A DNA stretch of 9,834 bases, taken from positions 1 through 9,834 of the forward strand of contig JALVRC010000155.1 of NCBI GenBank assembly GCA_027025255.1, written 5' to 3'. This DNA comes from Caldifarciminota bacterium. Its GTDB lineage: Bacteria; Hydrothermota; Tepidihabitantia; B3-TA06; JALVRC01. The notes under the pieces were generated by a model. That model searched no databases and was not told the DNA's origin. It worked only from the letters and a program-made list of their open reading frames with translations. Shown piece after piece: positions 1 through 5,982 of this stretch (positions are counted from its first letter, which is position 1; each line of letters opens with the position of its first letter). The position numbers and the translations under genes were made by a program.

Positions 1-1
1 T

Positions 2-118
2 ATAAATGACAGTGTAATTTCCGATGAATAATTTACATGTTTATATGTAAAAGATATAGGACCTGTCAAACTAATCCTTAATAATAAAACATATCTTATA
101 GATTCGTACCAATTTTAA
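2..118 (+). pseudogene. C-terminal remnant of an unidentified rightward gene with an in-frame stop
   Basis: One plus-strand frame reads from the left edge to a TAA at 116-118, interrupted by a single TAA at 29-31. The part after that stop translates as a convincing protein tail (YVKDIGPVKLILNNKTYLID, then SYQF), resembling the C-terminal strands of small secreted or lipoprotein-like proteins that end in a 'K-G/D-x-G-x-VK' strand pair. No start codon lies between the internal TAA and this tail, so it cannot be an independent gene. The final stop is 11 bases before the ATG of the next gene, a normal spacing for co-transcribed neighbours. Either the upstream gene carries a nonsense mutation, or there is a base error near the sequence end, or the resemblance is chance; only 9 codons before the stop are visible. 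The family is not identified. Confidence 0.35.
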
Positions 119-129
119 ATAAAGAACCT

Positions 130-609
130 ATGACAATAAATAACAAAGTGTTTTACAATATATTTATCATAAGTTTATATGTAGTTATGATCATATATAC
201 AGTGGTGGCCTTTCTACCACCTTTTCTTCTACATTTTGCTGTTTTACCGGATTTAACCGAGACTATATATAGGTTTTATCACAATTTTTGTCATCAATTA
301 CCACAACGTAGTTTTTTCATTCTTGGGAACAAGATGGCCCTTTGCGCACGCTGCACTGGCATTAATCTTGGAATAATACTCACTCTATTTATCCCGTTTC
401 CTTTTAGAAGTAAACCTATAATAAAATGGTCCGTGATAATTGCTTTACTTATACCTCTTATCATAGATGGCATGTGTCAACTTTTTGCCTGTTGGCAATC
501 TACAAATATATCACGTATTATTACAGGAATTCTTTATGGTTACAGCACATTCATTATAATAAGGATAATTGCTTTTAATCTTATAGTAGAAGAAAAATGG
601 AAGTGGTAG
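130..609 (+). CDS. DUF2085 family membrane protein
   Basis: This is a predicted integral membrane protein of 159 residues of unknown function, matching the DUF2085 family. The family signature is visible: a Cys-His-Gln at residues 54-56 followed by Arg60, then the Cys-Ala-Arg-Cys-Thr-Gly block at 72-77, then Asp113-Gly114 with Gln117, and Arg129 with a Thr-Gly at 132-133. The paired cysteines and the histidine suggest a metal or redox site at the membrane surface; this is inference, since the family has no established activity. Hydrophobic segments lie at about 8-30, 78-92, 98-116 and 132-152. The ATG at 130 is the first start after an in-frame TAA at 115-117; the Shine-Dalgarno is weak. The gene faces away from the neighbouring leftward block, and its stop codon lies in the left arm of the hairpin at 603-640. 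Family assignment is fairly secure, function is not. Confidence 0.85.
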   Translation: MTINNKVFYNIFIISLYVVMIIYTVVAFLPPFLLHFAVLPDLTETIYRFYHNFCHQLPQRSFFILGNKMALCARCTGINLGIILTLFIPFPFRSKPIIKWSVIIALLIPLIIDGMCQLFACWQSTNISRIITGILYGYSTFIIIRIIAFNLIVEEKWKW

Positions 610-640
610 GTAAATAGAGCAAGAACTATTCACCTACCAC
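603..640 (-). terminator. convergent intergenic hairpin, probable terminator
   Basis: There is a strong inverted repeat: GTGGTAGGT at 603-611 pairs perfectly with ACCTACCAC at 632-640. After one mismatch (612 against 631) the stem continues with AATAG at 613-617 pairing with CTATT at 626-630, leaving an 8-base loop at 618-625. It sits between two converging genes and includes the TAG of the DUF2085 gene (607-609). On the minus strand the stem is followed after five bases by a run of five T (593-597), which suits termination of the long leftward transcript. No T-run follows on the plus strand, so termination of the DUF2085 transcript there would be weaker or would need another factor. Confidence 0.65.
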
Positions 641-650
641 CCATTAAGAA

Positions 651-1985
651 TTATCTTCTAAATGTCAGGTAATATATATTCCCATCCCTTAAAACAACGA
701 ACAAAAGTACCTTTTTGTTTTTTACTTTGTCCATTACATTAGAAAGTTCCGAAGGAGAATTAATTGGATAGTTATTAATTTTTATAATAACATCACCTTT
801 TCTTATCCCTGCTTTATAAGCCAGACTATTTTTATCTACGGCCTCTATATATATACCATTATTAACTCCCATATCTCGCTTCTCTGAGATTTTAAGGCTC
901 CTTGCAGTAATTCCCCATTTTTCTTGCGTATTTTTAACAACTATTGGCTCGGTATATTCACCTATCTTAACTTTTTTAATCTTTGCCTTTCCATCTCTAA
1001 TCAGACGAATGTTTACTACCTTTCCCGGAGAGACATCTGCCACAAACTTCTGTAAATCATATATATTGTTTACTTTTTTCCCATCAAATTGAACTATAAT
1101 GTCACCTGATTGAATTCCTGCTTTGTCTGCTGGGCTGGATTTCTCTACCTGTCTAATAAGAACACCTTCCTTAACACCAAGAGCTTCTTTTAAATCATCG
1201 TCTAAAGGCTTTAAATACACCCCTAAGTACCCCCTTTCTATCTTACCTTTATTAATCAACTGATTAACAATCTTCTTTGCCCACATTGAAGGAATAGCAA
1301 ATCCAATCCCAACATTAGCACCCGTAGTACTCTTTATAGCAGTATTTATTCCAACAACTTCACCTTTTATATTGCATAAAGGACCTCCAGAATTACCCGG
1401 ATTAATTGAAGCATCTGTTTGAATAAAATCCTGATATACAGGCCCATCTCTTAAAGGAAGTCCTGACCTTCCTCTTGCACTTACTACACCAACTGTTACT
1501 GTCCCTTCCAGTCCATAAGGATTACCTACTGCTATTACCCAATCACCTATTTCTAAAGAATCTGAGTTTCCCCATGACAAAAAAGGCAGGTCTTTTGCTT
1601 TAATTTTTAAAATAGCTATATCAGATCGCTGATCCACACCAATTAATTTAACTTCATTATCTCTGTAGGTTGTACCATCATGAAGTTTAACAACTATTCC
1701 ATCATAACCCTTCACTACATGATAATTGGTAACTATGTATCCGTTACTGGATATAATGAATCCTGATCCTAATGCTTTTGATTCTGTTTCCTGGGGAGAC
1801 ATAGGAAAAGGGAAATCAAAGAAATCCTCAAACCCAGGAGGTAAGAAACTACTGTTAACTACATGCCTTGTAGTTGATATATTTACAACTGCAGGTATTA
1901 TTTGCTTTGAGACACGAGAAAAAGAAGTTATTTCTCCACTACCTACGAAATAAAAACCAACTAAAATCAGCCAGATCTTTTTCAT
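651..1985 (-). CDS. htrA: HtrA/Deg-family periplasmic serine protease with two PDZ domains
   Basis: This is an envelope protease and chaperone that degrades misfolded exported proteins. At 444 residues it has the full DegP/DegQ length. An N-terminal hydrophobic segment (about residues 3-16, preceded by two lysines) acts as signal peptide or anchor. The trypsin-like domain spans roughly 25-245, with catalytic triad His89 (TNYHVV), Asp122 (RSDIAILK) and Ser199 (GNSGGP). The first PDZ domain covers about 252-342 (RGYLGV to the end of the RDGK strand) and the second about 355-444. A flexible Pro/Phe-rich stretch at 46-65 occupies the LA-loop position typical of the family. The ATG at 1985 is preceded by AAAGGTGG at a normal Shine-Dalgarno distance. 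It begins 12 bases after the anti-sigma gene, so it belongs to the sigma/anti-sigma operon. This makes it a likely effector of that sigma factor, as DegP is in the Escherichia coli RpoE response. Which of the DegP, DegQ and DegS subtypes it matches cannot be settled by eye; two PDZ domains argue against DegS. Confidence 0.95.
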   Translation of the reverse strand: MKKIWLILVGFYFVGSGEITSFSRVSKQIIPAVVNISTTRHVVNSSFLPPGFEDFFDFPFPMSPQETESKALGSGFIISSNGYIVTNYHVVKGYDGIVVKLHDGTTYRDNEVKLIGVDQRSDIAILKIKAKDLPFLSWGNSDSLEIGDWVIAVGNPYGLEGTVTVGVVSARGRSGLPLRDGPVYQDFIQTDASINPGNSGGPLCNIKGEVVGINTAIKSTTGANVGIGFAIPSMWAKKIVNQLINKGKIERGYLGVYLKPLDDDLKEALGVKEGVLIRQVEKSSPADKAGIQSGDIIVQFDGKKVNNIYDLQKFVADVSPGKVVNIRLIRDGKAKIKKVKIGEYTEPIVVKNTQEKWGITARSLKISEKRDMGVNNGIYIEAVDKNSLAYKAGIRKGDVIIKINNYPINSPSELSNVMDKVKNKKVLLFVVLRDGNIYYLTFRR

Positions 1986-1997
1986 CCGACACCACCT

Positions 1998-2384
1998 TTA
2001 ATGATTAATATTCTCATTTACAGGTACTACTTTAAAAGAATCAATTTGTTGAGCCATAGGTTTATTTTTTGGAAAGAAAATACCCTTAGAAAAAAACATA
2101 AACATTACAAATGCTATTGACAATCCAAGAAAAAAACCGATAATGAAATCTCTAATAAGATTTCTTTTCTTTACTTTTTTAAAAATCCTCAATCTTACAC
2201 TCTCACTTACATTTTCAACCGGAAGCTTATGAATAATATTGTTCAGTTGTCTAAACTGCGAAACAATCTCTCTACACTTTTTACAGATCTTTAAATGACT
2301 TTCTATATTTATTCTCTCTCCCTTTGATATATCTCCATCCACATACCTGGAAAGCATTTCCTCTGTAAAATGCTTCACAGCCAT
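1998..2384 (-). CDS. membrane-anchored zinc-finger anti-sigma factor
   Basis: This 128-residue protein has the layout of a ZAS-type anti-sigma factor, which holds its partner ECF sigma factor inactive at the membrane. The cytosolic N-terminal domain carries the zinc motif His30-x3-Cys34-x2-Cys37, with the usual opening 'HFTEEMLSRYVDGD' and a helix before it. A single transmembrane segment lies at about 79-98. A short, probably extracytoplasmic tail of about 30 residues follows (99-128). The basic stretch at 69-78 before the membrane fits the positive-inside rule. The ATG at 2384 overlaps the end of the sigma gene by 10 bases, and AGAGGAG within the last sigma codons is its likely ribosome site, so the two proteins are probably translationally coupled. 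The extracytoplasmic tail is short compared with RseA, leaving little room for a separate sensor domain. Release would be by proteolysis or by loss of zinc; the sequence does not show which. Confidence 0.88.
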   Translation of the reverse strand: MAVKHFTEEMLSRYVDGDISKGERINIESHLKICKKCREIVSQFRQLNNIIHKLPVENVSESVRLRIFKKVKKRNLIRDFIIGFFLGLSIAFVMFMFFSKGIFFPKNKPMAQQIDSFKVVPVNENINH

Positions 2385-2890
2385 TCCTCAAGCTCCTCTC
2401 TTAATTTCTTCTTAGCCCTATGAAGATAAGATTTAGAGGTTCCCTTGGGGACATTAGCAATTTTAGCTATCTCATCATGAGTAAAACCACCGATTTCATG
2501 TAAAATAAATATCTCTCTCAACTTATAAGGCAAATTCTCTATCGCCTTTTTTAAAAAAACAAATCTCTCTGTACTGTCTTCTTTATGTGTTATTTTAAAA
2601 TAGCTTTCTGTATTTTCAACCTCTTTTTTCCTTTTTTTCCACACGTCCCTACAGGTATTAATTGTTATTCTATAAATCCATGTGCCAACTGAAGACTTAT
2701 ACTTAAACTTCTTTAATCCATAATGTACCTTTAAAAAAACCTCGCTCACAATATCCTCGGCATCATGATGATTTCCCATAAGCCTTAAAGCAATATTGTA
2801 TACTCTCTGAGATTCCTTTCTATAAATTGCTTCTAATGTTTGCTCTCTATCCACTCTTATATGTAAATTTGAAAGTACTATCTCTTCCAT
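2375..2890 (-). CDS. ECF-subfamily RNA polymerase sigma factor
   Basis: This 171-residue protein is an extracytoplasmic-function sigma-70 factor. Region 2 lies at about 23-90, with the Asp-Ala-Glu-Asp helix start at 43-46 and the promoter-melting/-10 recognition part ending in the WIYRIT...RDVWKKRKK stretch. A linker with acidic and polar residues covers 91-110. Region 4 is at about 112-167, with a helix-turn-helix at 137-162 (THDEIAKIANVPKGTSKSYL) that would read the -35 element. There are no regions 1 or 3, as expected for this group. The stop overlaps the anti-sigma start. The ATG at 2890 has no recognisable Shine-Dalgarno, but a candidate ECF promoter ends 9 bases upstream, so the start may be used on a leaderless transcript. 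Followed by its anti-sigma and htrA, it most likely drives an envelope-stress response. Confidence 0.93.
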   Translation of the reverse strand: MEEIVLSNLHIRVDREQTLEAIYRKESQRVYNIALRLMGNHHDAEDIVSEVFLKVHYGLKKFKYKSSVGTWIYRITINTCRDVWKKRKKEVENTESYFKITHKEDSTERFVFLKKAIENLPYKLREIFILHEIGGFTHDEIAKIANVPKGTSKSYLHRAKKKLREELEEWL

Positions 2891-2899
2891 CTATAGTTA

Positions 2900-2926
2900 G
2901 ACGAAATAAAAGACTAAATGGTTGCA
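2900..2926 (-). promoter_or_regulatory. candidate ECF-type promoter of the sigma/anti-sigma/htrA genes
   Basis: On the minus strand TGCAAC (2926-2921) is followed after exactly 17 bases by CGTC (2903-2900). This resembles ECF promoters such as those read by Bacillus subtilis SigX, SigM and SigW, whose -35 elements contain AAC and whose -10 elements are of the CGTC/CGAC/CGTA kind at 16-17 bases. The -10 element is followed by TAACTATAG and then the sigma ATG, so initiation about 6-9 bases downstream would fall on or next to the start codon. The -35 part lies in the end of the CPBP coding region. The match was found by eye in one place; the promoter specificity of this sigma factor is unknown. 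Confidence 0.5.
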
Positions 2927-3609
2927 TGAAAAATCGCAACAATATCCATAGTCAAAGCTACAAAAAAGTGTAATAGTACTGCCGGGAAAATACTCTTTGA
3001 TCTTAGTGTAATAACACCAAGAGCAATACCAGCAAAGAAAGAGCCTATAGCTTCAAGTTCAGGCTTACCCATATGCAAAAGCACAAATGGAATTGTTTGT
3101 ATAATCACAGCTATTTTTTCATCAACAAATCTTTTGAATGTAAACAAAAGGTATCCTCTAAACAAAAATTCCCAGCCGAACATGTAAAAAAGATGTACAA
3201 GCTCCCATATTAAAAATTTTACTAAAGATGATCTTGCAGGTTTAAACAAAGGATAAAATGAAAGAAATCTGTCATTGTTAAATGCAAAAACCCCTGCCAC
3301 CATCATCATAAAGATATAAAAAACCACTAAATCCTTCCACCATAAATGAAATTCTCCTACCCTAATTCCAAAATCATAAGGAGTTTTTCGTAAAAAAACC
3401 ATAGCAACAAAAGGTAACAAAATATACAGAAAGGAAGAAAAAAACATCTTTTGCGGCAAATAGAACCCTTCTATTCCTTTAATATAGATTCTATGATAAA
3501 AACCAACAAAAACAGCAATCATTAGGACAAAAACAGCAATCAACGGCTCATAATACTTTACAACAAATTCTTTAAATGTTTTGTAGTAGTATTTTATAAG
3601 TTCTGCCAT
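2914..3609 (-). CDS. CPBP-family intramembrane metalloprotease (Abi/CAAX-type)
   Basis: This 231-residue multi-pass membrane protein belongs to the CPBP (CAAX protease and bacteriocin-processing, 'Abi') family of glutamate-type intramembrane proteases. The three family motifs are present in order. Motif 1 is at 146-152 (WEFLFRG, with Glu147 and Arg151). Motif 2 is at 175-179 (FVLLH, His179). Motif 3 has His214 (AVLLHFF). Motif 1 normally starts with two glutamates; here the first is Trp146, a variant that still keeps one glutamate and the arginine. Hydrophobic segments lie at about 22-38, 55-72, 92-110, 130-145, 165-178, 186-200 and 205-226. It starts in a TAATG overlap with the upstream gene and has no clear Shine-Dalgarno, so it probably relies on translational coupling. 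It ends 23 bases before the ECF sigma gene. Substrate unknown; proximity to a membrane anti-sigma factor raises the possibility of a PrsW-like role. Confidence 0.85.
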   Translation of the reverse strand: MAELIKYYYKTFKEFVVKYYEPLIAVFVLMIAVFVGFYHRIYIKGIEGFYLPQKMFFSSFLYILLPFVAMVFLRKTPYDFGIRVGEFHLWWKDLVVFYIFMMMVAGVFAFNNDRFLSFYPLFKPARSSLVKFLIWELVHLFYMFGWEFLFRGYLLFTFKRFVDEKIAVIIQTIPFVLLHMGKPELEAIGSFFAGIALGVITLRSKSIFPAVLLHFFVALTMDIVAIFHATI

Positions 3610-4295
3610 TAAAAGAATTTTAAGATATTATCTATAGCCTTTTTCTTAGAAGCCTCAAACCATTTTTCATCAAAAGACCTACAAGAAAAAGGTGCTACAA
3701 TACCTCTGGAGTAAAATTTGTTAAGAGTCAAGATATCAAAGATAATAAAGATAAATCTTAAAAAATCACTGGAGGCTGTCAATTTAAAATATAAAATCTC
3801 ATCCATAAATGCCCTGTAAATTAAATGATCTGTAAGAAAAATATCTTTAAAAACATCTTTCAAAAATGGGAGTAGAGATATGAGAATTGTTTTCTTCAAA
3901 AGAGAAAAAAAATGTCTGTACTCCTTTAAAAACTTCCTGGAGACGATTCTATCTATAACAATCTCAAACTCTTTATGAACAAGGGATTTACCGCCTTTTT
4001 TTTCTGTTACTTCCTCTATATATGGGTGAAATGTTTCGTCCGTAATAAAATGAGTTATTAAACCTACATAATAAGAAAACTCAGAATGCGTACGAGATAG
4101 TGAAGCCCTATCTACAAGAGCTTCACTTCTCATATGCAGCATATCAGCAATATCTCTCCACTTTTTATTAGTAATATAGAAATGATAGTAATAAAAAGGG
4201 TCCGGACCAAACGCCCCCCAGTATATAGCGTCATTCACACCTAATTTTTTCTTTACAGTATTGGCTATATAAAGATGCGTTAAAAGATCAGGCAT
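3609..4295 (-). CDS. zinc-dependent phospholipase C-like protein
   Basis: This 228-residue protein matches the zinc-dependent phospholipase C/S1-P1-type fold family (PF00882-like). Candidate zinc ligands appear in the family order: His7 in the opening MPDLLTHLYIA, Asp32 in GAFGPDPF, His54, then the block GLITHFITDETFHP with His82, Asp86 and His90, then His107 and Glu109 with Asp115. There is no signal peptide, since the first ligand is at residue 7; unlike secreted phospholipases C it is likely cytosolic, as are many uncharacterised bacterial members. Whether it acts on phospholipid is not established. Residues about 120-228 are hydrophobic/aromatic and basic, predicted helical, and not otherwise recognisable. 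Both ends join neighbours through TAATG overlaps, and only a weak GATGGA precedes the start, consistent with coupling to the OsmC gene. The family call is fairly firm, the substrate is unknown. Confidence 0.8.
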   Translation of the reverse strand: MPDLLTHLYIANTVKKKLGVNDAIYWGAFGPDPFYYYHFYITNKKWRDIADMLHMRSEALVDRASLSRTHSEFSYYVGLITHFITDETFHPYIEEVTEKKGGKSLVHKEFEIVIDRIVSRKFLKEYRHFFSLLKKTILISLLPFLKDVFKDIFLTDHLIYRAFMDEILYFKLTASSDFLRFIFIIFDILTLNKFYSRGIVAPFSCRSFDEKWFEASKKKAIDNILKFF

Positions 4296-4729
4296 TATCC
4301 ATCATATTCTATAAGCTCATAAGAATATGTTAATTCTGCTACCTGTCTTAACATAGCACTTGCAGAACAATATTTGTCCTGAGAAAGCTCAATAGCTTTT
4401 TTAAGTTTATCCTCATCAACACTTATCCCTGGTAACTTAACAAAATAATACTTTAAATGAATGCTTTTAAAAACCTTGGGATGTTCAGTCTTTCGTGAAG
4501 CCTCTGCTTCAATCCAGAATCTATGATAGGAAACTTTCATTTTGTTAAGGATTGAAGCAACATCAGCAGCAGTACATCCAGCAAGAGAAATAAGCATTAA
4601 CTCCAGAGGTCTTGTCCCTGCATTCTCTCCCTTAAATTTTTCAGGACCATCCATAACCACCCAATGATTACTTTCACCTTTACCAATAAAAACAAGTGAA
4701 TTATCTATCTCTCTTACTTTAATTCTCAT
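4295..4729 (-). CDS. OsmC-family protein
   Basis: This is a 144-residue OsmC/Ohr-superfamily protein, probably a thiol peroxidase acting on organic hydroperoxides or related reactive compounds. Both redox cysteines are in place: Cys52 in the LISLAGCTAADVA helix and Cys121 in DKYCSASAML. The RPLELMLISLAGC segment and the GISVDEDKLKKAIELS helix are typical of the YhfA-like branch. I set the start at the ATG at 4729, not at an upstream TTG at 4744. A textbook AAGGAGG (4740-4734) lies four bases before this ATG and would itself be inside the coding region if the TTG were used. With this start the gene overlaps the ahcY stop as ATGA. The next gene begins in its stop (TAATG). Its real substrate cannot be told from sequence. 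Confidence 0.88.
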   Translation of the reverse strand: MRIKVREIDNSLVFIGKGESNHWVVMDGPEKFKGENAGTRPLELMLISLAGCTAADVASILNKMKVSYHRFWIEAEASRKTEHPKVFKSIHLKYYFVKLPGISVDEDKLKKAIELSQDKYCSASAMLRQVAELTYSYELIEYDG

Positions 4730-5982
4730 GTACCCTCCTTCCAATCAGACAGATACTTTTTTTGCCTTTCAGTTAGACGCTCAATACTTATACCCATTGT
4801 TTTTAACTTCAAGGCTGCTATCTCATAATCTATCTCATCTGGTAGTTTATAAACCTCTTTTCTCATATTATTTGCATTTTTAATAATATACTCTGCAGCT
4901 AAAGACTGATTGGCAAAAGACATATCCATAACCATAGCAGGATGACCCTCTGCACTTGATAAATTTATAAGCCTTCCGTCAGCAAGTAAAAATATTTTTT
5001 TACCCGATAACAGTGTATACTCTACAACATTTTCTCTAATCTCTCTCTTAGACTTACCCAAAGCCTCAAGATCCTTCCTGTTAATTTCAACATCAAAATG
5101 TCCAGCATTTGCAAGGATTGCTCCATCCTTCATAACCTCGAAATGTTCTCTTCTTAATGCATCTATATCTCCTGTAACAGTTATAAATAGATTTCCAAGC
5201 TTACTTGCCTCAAGCGTTGAAAGTACTCTGAAACCATCCATCCTTGCTTCAAGGGCTCTTAAAGGATTTACCTCAGAAACAATTACCTCAGCTCCCATGC
5301 CCTTAGCTCTCATACTAACGCCTTTACCACACCAGCCATATCCTATTACAACAACAGTTGATCCGGCAAAAAGGAAATTTGTAGCTCTAAGAATTCCATC
5401 AATCGTAGATTGTCCTGTTCCATACCTATTATCAAAAAGATACTTTGTATAAGAATCATTCACAGCTATGACTGGATAGGATAACGCACCTTCTTTTGCC
5501 ATATTTTTAAGTCTGATAACGCCTGTTGTTGTCTCTTCTGTACCTCCAACAACGCTTTTTAAAATATCTTTTCTCTTCATATGTAATGTTGAAATCAAGT
5601 CTGCCCCATCATCCATTGTTATATCAACACCATCTCCAAGCACACTGTCAATATGGGTATAGTACCCTTCTCTTTCAATCGCGTGAATAGCAAATACGGG
5701 AATACCAAAATCATTAACAAGACTTGCAGCAACATCATCCTGTGTGGAAAGAGGATTAGAAGCAGAAAGCTTTACCTGAGCTCCCCCTGCTTTTAAGGTA
5801 ATCATGAGATTAGCAGTCTCAGTTGTTACATGTAAACATGCAGCTATCTTTACCCCTTTTAACGGTTGCTCTTTTTCAAATCTTTCTCTTATACTTTTCA
5901 AAACAGGCATAAAACGAGATGCCCACTCAATTCTTTTTTTACCTTTTGTTGCTAAACCAATATCCTTTATATCATATCTCAT
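4726..5982 (-). CDS. ahcY: adenosylhomocysteinase (S-adenosyl-L-homocysteine hydrolase)
   Basis: This cytosolic NAD-dependent enzyme splits S-adenosylhomocysteine into adenosine and homocysteine, removing the product inhibitor of methyltransferases. The 418 residues correspond to the short form found in archaea and Thermotoga, without the extra segment of eukaryotic-type enzymes. Substrate-site residues seen are His51 (CLHVTTETA), Asp124/Asp125 (MDDGADL), Glu149/Glu150 (GGTEETTTGV), Lys180 and Asp184-Asn185 (TKYLFDN). The NAD-binding GYGWCGKG glycine loop lies at 214-221. His295 (NAGHFDVE) and His347 (AEGHPAMVMDMSFANQ) complete the conserved set. The C-terminus ends YLSDWKEGT, as in the archaeal-type enzymes, and lacks the Lys/Tyr tail (DHYRY type) of the long form. 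The ATG forms TAATG with the metK stop, with GGAGAAG upstream as ribosome site. It sits directly after metK, pairing SAM production with SAH removal. Confidence 0.97.
   Translation of the reverse strand: MRYDIKDIGLATKGKKRIEWASRFMPVLKSIRERFEKEQPLKGVKIAACLHVTTETANLMITLKAGGAQVKLSASNPLSTQDDVAASLVNDFGIPVFAIHAIEREGYYTHIDSVLGDGVDITMDDGADLISTLHMKRKDILKSVVGGTEETTTGVIRLKNMAKEGALSYPVIAVNDSYTKYLFDNRYGTGQSTIDGILRATNFLFAGSTVVVIGYGWCGKGVSMRAKGMGAEVIVSEVNPLRALEARMDGFRVLSTLEASKLGNLFITVTGDIDALRREHFEVMKDGAILANAGHFDVEINRKDLEALGKSKREIRENVVEYTLLSGKKIFLLADGRLINLSSAEGHPAMVMDMSFANQSLAAEYIIKNANNMRKEVYKLPDEIDYEIAALKLKTMGISIERLTERQKKYLSDWKEGT
4734..4740 (-). promoter_or_regulatory. Shine-Dalgarno deciding the osmC start
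   Basis: The minus strand reads AAGGAGG, then GTAC, then ATG. It lies within the last codons of ahcY and is a near-perfect ribosome site. It places the OsmC start at 4729 and rules against the in-frame TTG at 4744, which would lie upstream of it. Confidence 0.8.

Noticed and set aside
32..69. Leftward promoter-like pair (TTGACA at 69-64 and TATAAA at 45-40, 18-base spacer) with a 7-bp inverted repeat TTTACAT/ATGTAAA at 32-51
   Set aside because: The minus-strand frame running off the left edge has no ATG and only one TTG, while the plus strand across the same bases reads like a protein C-terminus. In AT-rich DNA both the promoter match and the short palindrome are likely by chance.
1726..1953. 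Plus-strand open frame of 75 codons
   Set aside because: It lies wholly inside the htrA protease coding region, antisense to the catalytic domain, has no ribosome site and no recognisable protein features.
4730..4744. Longer OsmC version starting at TTG 4744
   Set aside because: The strong AAGGAGG at 4740-4734 lies downstream of that TTG and at ideal distance from the ATG at 4729, which is the better start.
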